NCBI GenBank assembly: GCA_947454705.1
Contig: CANGKZ010000003.1
Coordinates: 62,001-126,000 of the forward strand
DNA length: 64,000 nt
Direction: 5' to 3'
From: Verrucomicrobiota bacterium
Lineage (GTDB): Bacteria > Verrucomicrobiota > Verrucomicrobiia > Limisphaerales > UBA9464
The notes below the pieces were generated by a model that worked only from the letters and a program-made list of their open reading frames with translations, was not told the origin of the DNA and ran no database searches. Position 1 is the stretch's first letter. Every line of letters begins with the position of its first letter. Both the position numbers and the translations under genes were made by a program. Shown in pieces: positions 28,793 to 36,967 of the stretch.

Positions 28793-28835
28793 ACCGTGAC
28801 TCCGTAACTTCAAACCATCTCTGAAAACTCAATCC

Positions 28836-30284
28836 ATGAAAAAGCTCCTATCCCTGTTTGCTTTCCTAGCAATTGCGGTGTCGGCACTCACCCTGGTTCG
28901 CGCCGAAGATCCTCCCAAGAAGGCGGACCCCAATCTGGAACAACGCATCGCGGACCTTGAGTCCTACGTGAATAACGCCGCCCGCGGAGCGGATGCGGCC
29001 GATGCGAAGATCACCAGCAAGATTTCCGGAGCCGGCCCCGGCCACAATGGCTTCCAGATGGTCTGCGCCGCGCTCGTGCTCTTCATGACCCTGCCCGGTC
29101 TGTTCCTCTTCTACGGCGGTCTCGTCCGAAAGAAGAACATCCTGTCAGTGGTCGCCCAGTGCTTCGGCATCGCCGGCCTGGTGACCATTCTCTGGTGGGC
29201 GTTCGGATACAGCTTCGTCTTCGGTGACGGCTCCGGACCCTGGTGGGGCAGCTTCACCAAGTTCGGCTTCCTCAACGGCGTCGATTCCAACCCGAACACC
29301 AACTACAGCTACTGGGTTTCGCACAACGTGTTCTCCATGTACCAGCTGATGTTCGCGATCATCACCCCGGCGCTGATCCTCGGCGCCATCGCGGAACGCA
29401 TGAAGTTCTCCGCTGTGCTGCTCTTCGTCGGTCTTTGGATGGTGGTGGTTTACTTCCCCCTCGCCCACGCGGTCTGGGGCATCGACGGCGCCATGAACGG
29501 CGTCTGGAACGCCAAGGCCTCGATCAAGGCGATCGACTTCGCCGGCGGCACCGTGGTTCACATGAGCTCCGGGTGGTCGGCGCTGATTCTCTGCCTCATC
29601 CTCGGACCTCGTCTTGGCTTCGGTAAGCAGAACATGGCTCCCCACAGCATGACGATGTGCGCCATCGGTACCGGTATGCTCTGGGTCGGCTGGTACGGTT
29701 TCAATGCCGGATCCGCTGTGGCTGCTGACGGCATCGCCGCCAACGCCTTCACCACCACGACCATCGCCGCCGCTGTGGCGTCCTTCGTCTGGGCCATGCT
29801 CGAGTACATCATCCGCGGCAAGCCGAGCATCCTCGGATTCTGCTCCGGTGCGGTCGCCGGCCTGGTCGTGATCACTCCTGCCTGCGGATTCGTGAACACC
29901 ACGGGTTCGGTCATCATCGGCGTGCTCGCCGGTCTGGTTCCCTTCCTCGCCTGCGCCTACCTCAAGCCCATGCTGAAGTATGACGACGCGCTCGACACCT
30001 TCGGCGTCCACGCCGTCGGCGGCACCCTCGGCGCTCTCCTGACTGGCTTCCTCGCCACCAAGGACGTGAACGCCAACCTCGCCACGAACCTCGACAAGAT
30101 CGTGGGCAGCACCCTCTGGATCGAACAGCTCAAGGCCATGGCGGTCACGATCGTCCTCTCGGTCGTCGCCACCGTGGTGATCGCGTACATCGTCAAGGCG
30201 GTCGTCGGCCTCCGCCCGACCGAAGAAGACGAAACCCAGGGTCTCGACCTCGCCGACCACGGCGAAGAGGGATACCACGGCTGA
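28836..30284 (+). CDS. amtB: Ammonium transporter AmtB with cleavable signal peptide
   Basis: 482 residues. A signal peptide (about 4-22, LVRAED) and a short helical/coiled segment (DPNLEQRIADLESYVNNAAR) precede an eleven-helix Amt/Rh core starting near residue 70 (VLFMTLPGLFLFYGGLVRKK). The two pore histidines are in HMSSGWSAL and FGVHAVGGTLGALLTG, and the GPWWGSF loop is present. The C-terminal tail (GLRPTEEDETQGLDL) is the P-II contact region. It conducts ammonium across the inner membrane, gated by P-II. Its position after two P-II genes gives the glnK-amtB arrangement. Confidence 0.96.
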   Translation: MKKLLSLFAFLAIAVSALTLVRAEDPPKKADPNLEQRIADLESYVNNAARGADAADAKITSKISGAGPGHNGFQMVCAALVLFMTLPGLFLFYGGLVRKKNILSVVAQCFGIAGLVTILWWAFGYSFVFGDGSGPWWGSFTKFGFLNGVDSNPNTNYSYWVSHNVFSMYQLMFAIITPALILGAIAERMKFSAVLLFVGLWMVVVYFPLAHAVWGIDGAMNGVWNAKASIKAIDFAGGTVVHMSSGWSALILCLILGPRLGFGKQNMAPHSMTMCAIGTGMLWVGWYGFNAGSAVAADGIAANAFTTTTIAAAVASFVWAMLEYIIRGKPSILGFCSGAVAGLVVITPACGFVNTTGSVIIGVLAGLVPFLACAYLKPMLKYDDALDTFGVHAVGGTLGALLTGFLATKDVNANLATNLDKIVGSTLWIEQLKAMAVTIVLSVVATVVIAYIVKAVVGLRPTEEDETQGLDLADHGEEGYHG

Positions 30285-30300
30285 TCTCACACCGGTTTCA

Positions 30301-30345
30301 GCCCGCATCAATAATCGCGGCCAGCGAGCCGTCCTTGATGCGGGC
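30301..30345 (+). terminator. Hairpin after amtB
   Basis: A perfect ten-base inverted repeat (GCCCGCATCA/TGATGCGGGC) with a 25-base loop starts 17 bases after the amtB stop. No T-tract follows directly, so a terminator is likely but not certain. The rest of the gap to 30588 shows no gene. Confidence 0.5.
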
Positions 30346-30587
30346 CACCGGGGTTGGATTTCAAACCGATCCGATTCGATTCTTTTCCGTTCGTTTTCTC
30401 ACAACACTCAACTTAACCGCCGGTTTCCGATGCCAACCCAGGTTGGCCAGGGAACCGGCGGTTTCGCTTTTGGTACACCCTTCGCGTTCGAATCTGCATC
30501 GCGTCCATGCACCAGTGGGCCGAGGTTCGGATGGAAACCGGTTTCGGGTTGCGGATTCGGAACCGGTACCTGCAACGTTTCGGGACT

Positions 30588-31877
30588 ATGGAATCCCAGC
30601 GGGCAATCTCGTTCATGCTCCCCTCCCCTGCGCGAAGCCGGTGGATCGCGCTCGTCCTCGCTCCTTTCCTCGTCGCCCTCACCGCGGCGCCCGCGCGGGC
30701 GCAATCCCCCGCTCTCCAACCCGCGGACGGATCGGAAATCCCGGGGCGATTCCAACAGGACCGGTTCGCCATCGGCTTCTGGGTCGCCCCGCAAACCAGC
30801 GAGCGATTGGACGAACGCTACGCCGAGATTGCCAACGCGGGCTTCACCTTCGTCATCGGCCTTTGTGGCGGTCCGAATCCAGAACCGGCCGAGCTCCAGC
30901 TGAAGCGATGCGAGAAGTACGGACTGAAAGCGCTCATTCACATCGGGGCCAACGGCATTGCGTCGGCCCCCGACGGCCCTGCGGTGTGGGGTTATTCCGT
31001 GACCGATGAGCCGAGCCAAAAGCAGTTCCCCGACCTGCGGTCCACGGTCGATGCCATCCGCAAGGCCCGCCCGGGAAAACTCGCCTACATCAACCTGTTT
31101 CCCAACTACGCAACGAAGGAACAATTGGGGTCACCCAATTATGATACGCACGTGGCGACCTTCGTTCGCGAGGTCCGGCCCGATGTGTTGAGCATGGATC
31201 ATTATCCGCAGTTCCGACGCGACCGGGACGGGCGCGACGCGTACTGCGAGAATCTGGCCGTAATGCGCCGGGAGTCGCTCCGGGCCGGGATTCCGTTCTG
31301 GAATTTCTTCAACACCATGCCCTACGGCCCGCATACCGATCCCACGGAGGCGCAGCTGCGATGGCAGATCTACAGCTCCCTCGCCTACGGGGCGAAGGGT
31401 GTGATGTATTTCTGTTACTGGACACCGCGGGGCGATGAATTCCCCAAGGGCGGGGCGATCCTCACCGCGGACGGCCGGCGCACCCGGCACTACGACGAGG
31501 CCCAGAGAATCAATGCCCGGCTGAAACATCTCGGCACGGCGCTGCTTCATGCGAAGAGCCTGGATGTCGTGCGCATCAAACCGCAGGGAAACGGGCCGAC
31601 CGCGCTGCAGAACAGCTTCGTGGAGAGCCTCAACGATGGGGACTATCTGATCGGATCGTTCCAACTTCCGGACGGACGCCGCGCGGTGTTGATCCAGAAT
31701 TACGAATTCGCCTACAGCGCGTGGCCCACGGTGGCGTTCAAAGCCCCGGGGTCCGGAGTGTTGGAAGTCAGCCCGAAGACTGGGGCCTTGGAACCGGTGC
31801 AGGATGACAGTCCCGACATGCCGGGACTTCAGCTCTCCCTCGACGCCGGAGAGGCGCGTCTTTTTGTCCTGCCGTAA
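30588..31877 (+). CDS. Secreted glycoside-hydrolase-like TIM-barrel protein
   Basis: 429 residues from the ATG at 30588; an ATG at 30615 gives a more compact signal peptide and is equally possible. The signal core is ALVLAPFLVALTAAPARAQ. The mature part reads as a (beta/alpha)8 glycosidase-like domain: FAIGFWVAPQTSERLDERYA, GFTFVIGLCGG, WGYSVTDEPSQKQFPDL (candidate acid/base glutamate), VLSMDHYPQF, GIPFWNFFNTMPYG, AYGAKGVMYFCYW. A C-terminal beta domain (about 330-429) follows. It resembles beta-galactosidase-like (GH42-type) families, but I cannot assign a family or substrate. It is likely an exported sugar hydrolase. An octamer repeat array starts 13 bases after its stop. Confidence 0.75.
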   Translation: MESQRAISFMLPSPARSRWIALVLAPFLVALTAAPARAQSPALQPADGSEIPGRFQQDRFAIGFWVAPQTSERLDERYAEIANAGFTFVIGLCGGPNPEPAELQLKRCEKYGLKALIHIGANGIASAPDGPAVWGYSVTDEPSQKQFPDLRSTVDAIRKARPGKLAYINLFPNYATKEQLGSPNYDTHVATFVREVRPDVLSMDHYPQFRRDRDGRDAYCENLAVMRRESLRAGIPFWNFFNTMPYGPHTDPTEAQLRWQIYSSLAYGAKGVMYFCYWTPRGDEFPKGGAILTADGRRTRHYDEAQRINARLKHLGTALLHAKSLDVVRIKPQGNGPTALQNSFVESLNDGDYLIGSFQLPDGRRAVLIQNYEFAYSAWPTVAFKAPGSGVLEVSPKTGALEPVQDDSPDMPGLQLSLDAGEARLFVLP

Positions 31878-31890
31878 GCCGAGTGCGGCG

Positions 31891-31953
31891 GTTGAGGGGT
31901 TGAACCTAGAAACGGCAGTTGAAGGGTTGAAAAGTTGAAACGTTGAAGGGGAA
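31891..31953 (+). repeat. GTTGAANN octamer array, 3' of the glycosidase-like gene
   Basis: Reading with the gene: two units, a spacer (ACCTAGAAACGGCA), then four units. It matches the reverse complement of 32228-32290 over about 61 bases with about five differences. Confidence 0.9.
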
Positions 31954-32017
31954 AACGAGCAGCAACCCCCGACGCGTAGAGAAGAGTTATGATGCGATTC
32001 GACGGGAATCAGGAGAT

Positions 32018-32172
32018 CATAGCCCCGGCCTTTAGGCCTGGGGATTGGGCCTAAACACGGCCAAAGTCCCGGAGGGACGAGAGAAAATAGTGATCGAAAC
32101 TCTGCCGTCCCTCCTCCGGGACTCAACGCCCCACTCTTCTCAAAACCCAGGCCTCAAGGCCTGGGCTATTCT
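32018..32172. repeat. Palindromic intergenic element (AGGCCT/GTCCCGGAGGGAC type), copy 1
   Basis: Outer inverted repeats around TAGCCC and CCAGGCCT...AGGCCTGG enclose an inner pair (GTCCCGGAGGGAC and GTCCCTCCTCCGGGAC). A second copy lies at 53970-54110 in the same orientation. The element could fold into one long hairpin. It has no coding content. Confidence 0.85.
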
Positions 32173-32227
32173 CGGTTCCGAACAGCAATGGGTCTGTCGC
32201 GTGCTCGCGCCCCGACGTGAACTCCCG

Positions 32228-32290
32228 CCCCTTCAACCCTGCAACTTTTTAACCCTTCAACTGCCGTTTCTAGGTTCAACCCTTCAACGT
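32228..32290 (-). repeat. GTTGAANN octamer array, 3' of the PP2C gene
   Basis: On the minus strand it reads as two units, a spacer, then about four partly degenerate units, starting 28 bases after the PP2C stop at 32318. With 31891-31953 it bounds a 400-base segment as long inverted repeats. Confidence 0.9.
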
Positions 32291-32317
32291 CCGCCCCAAA
32301 GAGCGCGACCTCCGACC

Positions 32318-33157
32318 TCAAACCTCCACCACCAGCGCCGTCGTGTTGTCGCGCCCATCTTCCTCGACGGAGGTTTGTACCAGGGTTCTTGCGCGGTTGA
32401 ACTCAGTGCGTTTTCCGGTGGGTTTAGCCGCGATCAATTCCTCCATGCGGGCATCGGACAACCCCTGGTACATGCCATCGGTGCACAGAAGAAACCGGTC
32501 CCCGGGCCCGCAGCGGATGCGGCCCACCTGCGGATTCACAAACTGGTTCCCGCCGCCCAGGGCCTTTTGCAGGACGTGTCGACGCGGATGCGTCCGGGCT
32601 TCCCACGCACTGATTTGCCCGGTGCGGAGCAGCCACGCCACGTAGGTATCATCTTCGGTACACTGAACGAGCGACGTCGTTCCGGCGGGCCGGTGATAGA
32701 TGCGTGAATCCCCCACGTGGGCGAACCACATCCAGCCGGGGGAGAACCAGGCGAGGCTGAGGGTGGTCTCCATGCCGCGGCACTCTTCATAACTCCCACC
32801 CACGTAGGCCAGGGCCCGGTGGATTTCGGAAAACAGGGCGTTGAAGACGCTGGTGAGTCCGGCATCGGTTGCGAGTTCGGGGCATTGATACCGCCGCGGG
32901 AGCAGCGTGGTGATTTTTTCCACCGCGATCCGGCTGGCGAATTCGCCCGCCTTGGCCCCGCCCATTCCGTCGCAGACGGCAAATACGAGATCCGTGGTGG
33001 TCACCCCGGATTCACCGGTTTTGCCGAGCCGTTCCACCTCCTGCGCGTTGAATCGAATCCCGAGGAAGGAATCCTCGTTCAGGGGACGCACCTTGCCGCG
33101 ATCGGTCCAACCCGACCACTGGATGCTTTGCGGAGCTTTGGAAACGGTTCGTTTCAC
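32318..33157 (-). CDS. PP2C-family serine/threonine protein phosphatase
   Basis: 279 residues from a GTG at 33157 that overlaps the stop of the upstream mini-kinase gene by four bases (GTGA). PP2C motifs are complete: GWTDRGKVRPLNEDSFLG (metal-binding acidic pair), VFAVCDGMGGAKAGEFAS, WFAHVGDSRIYHRP, RFLLCTDGMYQGLSD and EDGRDNTTALVVEV. It is a soluble metal-dependent phosphatase acting on phospho-Ser/Thr proteins. Translational coupling to a kinase-like protein suggests that they work as a pair. Confidence 0.93.
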   Translation of the reverse strand: MKRTVSKAPQSIQWSGWTDRGKVRPLNEDSFLGIRFNAQEVERLGKTGESGVTTTDLVFAVCDGMGGAKAGEFASRIAVEKITTLLPRRYQCPELATDAGLTSVFNALFSEIHRALAYVGGSYEECRGMETTLSLAWFSPGWMWFAHVGDSRIYHRPAGTTSLVQCTEDDTYVAWLLRTGQISAWEARTHPRRHVLQKALGGGNQFVNPQVGRIRCGPGDRFLLCTDGMYQGLSDARMEELIAAKPTGKRTEFNRARTLVQTSVEEDGRDNTTALVVEV

Positions 33158-33555
33158 GGTTTGTTGGGGGAGGATTCAAACCCGGGAAGCAGCGTGGCGA
33201 GTTCGAAATCGATGAGACAGAACCGGCCGTCGCGCATGCGGTAGGTGACATTGCGCATGTGGGGGTCGTCGTGACGCACCCCGAACGGCTCCAACTCAGC
33301 GAACAGCGCCTTGGTGCGCTCTTCATCGAGGTGATCCACGCGACTGCCGCAGTTGGAGGTCACGATCCTGAGCCGCTCCGGATCCTGTTCCAGCAGACGC
33401 GGAACGAAGGGGCAGGCCACACGTTCGAGGTGCTGGAGGATTCTGACCTCGTTGGCGAACCGGGTCGCCGCATCCGAGCCGTGGAAGACCTTTTCCACCC
33501 GGCCGTCGAAGCTGAGGCGAACGGTTGATCTCAGGGTGTCTTTTATCTGGAGCAT
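33154..33555 (-). CDS. Minimal kinase-like protein coupled to PP2C
   Basis: 133 residues, about half a normal kinase domain. N-terminal beta strands contain a lysine (RVEKVFHG) and a helix with glutamate (FANEVRILQHLERV), echoing the Lys/Glu pair of the kinase N-lobe. The C-terminal part has VRHDDPHMRNV, like the catalytic HxDxxxxN loop, and FCLIDFELA, like the DFG metal site. The activation segment and the rest of the C-lobe are missing. It may be a RIO/lipopolysaccharide-kinase-type small kinase, or a pseudokinase regulating the phosphatase. It is the first gene of a two-gene operon. Confidence 0.65.
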   Translation of the reverse strand: MLQIKDTLRSTVRLSFDGRVEKVFHGSDAATRFANEVRILQHLERVACPFVPRLLEQDPERLRIVTSNCGSRVDHLDEERTKALFAELEPFGVRHDDPHMRNVTYRMRDGRFCLIDFELATLLPGFESSPNKP

Positions 33556-33851
33556 ACTGCGCCCAATCGCATGGGTTCCGAATGCTGCAGCCTCCTTTGT
33601 TTAGGAGGCCATCAGTTCCAAGAATCAGTTTCTAAACGCTGGCCCGGATCCGAACTCGCGGCGAGGTGAAATGCATCCAAGATTGCCACTCCTCCCCTGT
33701 CGTCTTTCGACCACATCGCTCAATCAGGGCCAGTTCAGAATCATCAAAAAAGGGGGTTTTCTGATCGGATGAATGAAGCCCGCTCATGAATGGGCTCAAA
33801 ACCCAGCCTTTTCTTGATTCTTGGAGCTCACTCGGCAAAGTCGCCGCCATT

Positions 33852-33867
33852 CGGCATCCATTCTGCT
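33852..33867 (+). promoter_or_regulatory. Candidate sigma-54 promoter of the glutamine synthetase gene
   Basis: CGGCAT-CCATT-CTGCT keeps GG and GC at -24/-12 spacing, 54 bases before the last base preceding the glnII ATG at 33921. It is almost the same motif as at 27844-27859. The remainder of the 365-base gap before it (33556-33851) shows no gene. Confidence 0.58.
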
Positions 33868-33920
33868 TTTGTAGGTCTCTCGGGATCCGAAAATAGAACA
33901 GCAACAACACTCACTCATTC

Positions 33921-34967
33921 ATGGCCAAATACAAACTCGAATACATCTGGCTCGACGGCTACGAACCCACCGCGAACCTTCGCAGCAAGACCCAGATCAA
34001 GGAATTTGCCAAATTTCCCAAGCTCGAAGAGCTCCCGCTCTGGGGATTTGACGGCAGCTCGACCCGCCAGGCCGAAGGCCGCAGCTCTGACTGCGTGCTG
34101 AAGCCCGTGGCGGTCTATCCCGATCCGGACCGCAAGAACGGCGTGCTCGTTCTCTGCGAAGTCATGAATCCGGATGGCACCCCGCACGTGAGCAACGCTC
34201 GCGCGACCATTCTGGACGACTCCGGAGCCTGGTTCGGCTTCGAGCAGGAATATTTCCTCTACAAGGACGGCGCTCCCCTCGGCTTCCCGGTCGGCGGCGG
34301 TTATCCTTATCCGCAGGGTGAGTACTACACCGGCGTTGGCTTCAAGAACGTCGGCGACATCGCCCGCGAGATCGTCGAGAGCCACATCGACCTCTGCCTC
34401 GATGCCGGCATCAACCTCGAAGGCATCAACGCCGAGGTCGCCAAGGGCCAGTGGGAATTCCAGATCTTCGGCAAGGGCTCCCGCAGCGCTGCCGACCAGA
34501 TGTGGGTCGCCCGGTACCTGTTGCTCCGCCTGACTGAAAAGTACGGCGTCGATGTCAACTGGCACTGCAAGCCCCTCGGCAAGGATGTCGATTGGAACGG
34601 CTCCGGCATGCACTCCAACTTCTCGACCACCTTCATGCGCGAAGTCGGCGGCAAGGAGTACTTCGAGGCGCTCATGGCGGCCTTCGACAAGTACAAGAAC
34701 GAGCACATCGCTGTGTACGGCCCGGACAACCACCTGCGTTTGACCGGTCTCCACGAGACCCAGTCGATCGACAAGTTCAACTACGGCGTCGCGAACCGCG
34801 GAGCCTCCATCCGCGTTCCCCACAGCTTCGTCAACAACGGCTACAAGGGTTACCTCGAAGACCGTCGTCCGAACTCCCAGGGCGATCCGTACAAGATCGC
34901 GAGCCGCATCCTTCAGACCATCGCCACGGTGCCCCTGCCCGCGGCGCCCAAGAAGGCCAAGAAGTAA
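33921..34967 (+). CDS. glnII: Glutamine synthetase type II (eukaryote-like GSII)
   Basis: 348 residues, far shorter than GSI (about 470), matching GSII. Signatures are YIWLDG near the N-terminus, [20 protein letters not shown] (ATP/glutamate side), the metal-binding E108xE110 in [20 protein letters not shown] and NRGASIRVP. It makes glutamine from glutamate, ammonia and ATP in the cytoplasm. GSII has no adenylylation site, so control is likely transcriptional; a sigma-54-like motif is 54 bases upstream. It sits about 4 kb from the P-II/amtB cluster and is followed by a strong terminator. The lysine-rich tail (PKKAKK) is unusual. Confidence 0.95.
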   Translation: MAKYKLEYIWLDGYEPTANLRSKTQIKEFAKFPKLEELPLWGFDGSSTRQAEGRSSDCVLKPVAVYPDPDRKNGVLVLCEVMNPDGTPHVSNARATILDDSGAWFGFEQEYFLYKDGAPLGFPVGGGYPYPQGEYYTGVGFKNVGDIAREIVESHIDLCLDAGINLEGINAEVAKGQWEFQIFGKGSRSAADQMWVARYLLLRLTEKYGVDVNWHCKPLGKDVDWNGSGMHSNFSTTFMREVGGKEYFEALMAAFDKYKNEHIAVYGPDNHLRLTGLHETQSIDKFNYGVANRGASIRVPHSFVNNGYKGYLEDRRPNSQGDPYKIASRILQTIATVPLPAAPKKAKK

Positions 34968-34998
34968 GGAGAATCCGGTCCCCGGATCATCTTTCAAC

Positions 34999-35032
34999 AA
35001 AACGGCGCAGGCTCAGGCTTGCGCCGTTTTTT
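34999..35032 (+). terminator. Rho-independent terminator of glnII
   Basis: AAAACGGCGCA pairs with TGCGCCGTTTT around a ten-base loop and is followed by TTGTTTTT, 31 bases after the stop. Confidence 0.93.
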
Positions 35033-35137
35033 GTTTTTCCCGGGTGGCGATTTTTCGCGCTATGCGGTTCCACGGACTCTGCCTCGCGGTGGTATTCTCT
35101 CGCATCTTCGAATTTCGGCCGCGGGGTTCCCTACACG

Positions 35138-35265
35138 TTTGGAGTCCCGCGTTTACGCGGCTTTGCTTTTGGACGCGGGACCATCGAACGGTTGGAAATC
35201 AACCGGCTGCATCCCTCGAGACGCGCCTCCCCGAACCGTCTGAAGACGGGACTCCAAGCGAATGA
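35138..35265. repeat. REP-like palindrome pair (GGAGTCCC type), copy 1
   Basis: Two short palindromes, CCGCG-TTTA-CGCGG (about 35147-35160) and CCGTCT-GA-AGACGG (35236-35249), each flanked outwards by GGAGTCCC or its complement. A second pair lies at 44401-44520 in inverted orientation. Confidence 0.82.
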
Positions 35266-35290
35266 GAAAACCCTCGCGGCAGCGTCGAAT

Positions 35291-35354
35291 TCCCCTTCAA
35301 CGCTTCAACGCTTCAACTTTTCAACCCTTCAACTGCCGCACTTAGGTTCACCCC
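35291..35354 (-). repeat. GTTGAANN octamer array, 3' of the aldehyde dehydrogenase gene
   Basis: On the minus strand, starting 16 bases after the stop at 35371: a degenerate unit, spacer, then five octamers. It has one more unit than the other copies, so copy number varies. Confidence 0.88.
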
Positions 35355-35370
35355 GCCCACCGGGCGCCTC

Positions 35371-36828
35371 TCAAACCGAGTAGTCGAGATACACCGTCTT
35401 GCTGCGGGTGTAGAAGTCGAGTGCGGCCACACCCTGTTCGCGGAACGAATCCGTGCTCGAACTCTTCATGCCGCCAAACGGGGCCTGCAGCGCGAGACCG
35501 GTGGAAATCTGGTTCACCTTCACCACGCCGGCTTCGATGCGCTCGGAGTAGAGCATCGCCTTCTTGAAGTCGCGGGTGACGATCGATGCCGACAGTCCGA
35601 CATCGACGCTGTTCGCCACCGCGAGCGCTTCGTCGAAGGAATCCACCGCCAGCACGGCCACCACGGGGCCGAACACTTCCTCGCGCGCAATGCGCATGGA
35701 CGGCGTCACGCCGGTCAAAACGGCGGGCTGCATGAACCAGCCGTTCGCCAGATCGCCTTCGGTCAGCGGTGCGCCACCCCAGGCCACTTCCGCGCCTTCG
35801 GCCTTGGCGATCTGGATCCATTCCAGGTTTCCCTTGAGCTCGGCTTCACTGACGGCAGGTCCCATTTGGACTCCGGCAGCGAGGCCCGGACCGACCTTCC
35901 AGCCCTTGGCCAGCGCAACGAGCTTCTCGGTGAACGCGGCGACCACCGGGCGTTCGACAATCACGCGACTGGTGGCGGTGCAGGCTTGTCCGGTGAGACC
36001 GAACCCAGCGCGCGCCACGAGGCTCGCGGCAAGGTCCAAGTCAGCATCGGCGAGCACGATGGTCGGGTTCTTGCCGCCCATTTCCATCTGCGCCCGCACC
36101 ATGCGCGGAGCGAGGCTTTGATAGATGGATTTTCCGACGGCGGTGGATCCGGTGAAGCTGACTCCCTGGACTTCGCGTCGTGAAGCCAACTCCGCAGCGA
36201 ACGGGCGACCGTCCCCGGTAACCACATTCAGCACACCCGCCGGCAATCCGGCTTCAGCCAGGATCGCAGCCAACTCGAGCGCGAGCGCGGGCGCCTGCGA
36301 GGCGGGTTTGAGGACCACGGTGTTGCCGCAGACCAGCGCCGGGGCGAGTTTCCACGCCGGGATGGCGATGGGGAAATTCCACGGGGTGATCAACCCCACC
36401 ACACCGAGCGGTTCGCGTCGGGTGTAAAGCATGTTGCCCGGCAGATCGTGGGGAATGGTTTGTCCGCCGAGCTGAAAGCCGAGTCCGCCGTAATAGCGAA
36501 GAATGTCGGCGGCGCGCTGCACTTCCCCGGTGGCTTCGGCGAGGGTCTTGCCTTCCTCGCGGGTGAGCAGTTCGGCGAGGGCGCCCTTGCGCGATTCAAT
36601 CAACTGCGAGGCCTTGGCCAGGATGCGGCCGCGGGCGACGGAAGTTTGCGCGGCCCATTTCGGAAACGCAGCGGCGGCGGCATCGACAGCGGCCTTCGCC
36701 TCGGGAGCTCCACCCTGGGCGTAATCGCCCACGATCTCATGGTGGTTCGCCGGATTGATCGTTTGGAACCGCAGCCCGGAGGCGGCGGGAATGGATTGGC
36801 CGTTGATGTGGAGCTCGTAGCGGTTCAT
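35371..36828 (-). CDS. NAD(P)-dependent aldehyde dehydrogenase (succinate- or 2-oxoglutarate-semialdehyde type)
   Basis: 485 residues, full ALDH length. The substrate tunnel and cofactor motifs are present: ITPWNFPIAIPAWKLAPAL, VLKPASQAPALAL, FTGSTAVGKSIY, the general base glutamate in MEMGGKNP, and the catalytic cysteine in TGQACTATSR. The GQACTATSR form is close to alpha-ketoglutaric-semialdehyde dehydrogenases of sugar-acid catabolism, and succinate-semialdehyde dehydrogenases are also similar. Soluble, oxidising an aldehyde acid to the diacid. It is transcribed alone, divergent from the antiporter at 36968. Confidence 0.9.
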   Translation of the reverse strand: MNRYELHINGQSIPAASGLRFQTINPANHHEIVGDYAQGGAPEAKAAVDAAAAAFPKWAAQTSVARGRILAKASQLIESRKGALAELLTREEGKTLAEATGEVQRAADILRYYGGLGFQLGGQTIPHDLPGNMLYTRREPLGVVGLITPWNFPIAIPAWKLAPALVCGNTVVLKPASQAPALALELAAILAEAGLPAGVLNVVTGDGRPFAAELASRREVQGVSFTGSTAVGKSIYQSLAPRMVRAQMEMGGKNPTIVLADADLDLAASLVARAGFGLTGQACTATSRVIVERPVVAAFTEKLVALAKGWKVGPGLAAGVQMGPAVSEAELKGNLEWIQIAKAEGAEVAWGGAPLTEGDLANGWFMQPAVLTGVTPSMRIAREEVFGPVVAVLAVDSFDEALAVANSVDVGLSASIVTRDFKKAMLYSERIEAGVVKVNQISTGLALQAPFGGMKSSSTDSFREQGVAALDFYTRSKTVYLDYSV

Positions 36829-36967
36829 GCGGAAAGGATAGTCGGGGAGCGGGCGGGAGAAACCTCAAAACTGCACCCACGTCCGCTGCTTCCAGTTCAC
36901 AACCAAGGCGCATCCTTCAACGAGGGCTTGCGGCTTCGCAGGGAGCGATGAGAGTTGGAGCATCGGC

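Noticed and set aside
31891-32290. CRISPR array from the regularly spaced octamers
   Set aside because: Repeat units are 8 bases with 0-2 base variation and no unique spacers of 25-40 bases; no cas genes in the window.
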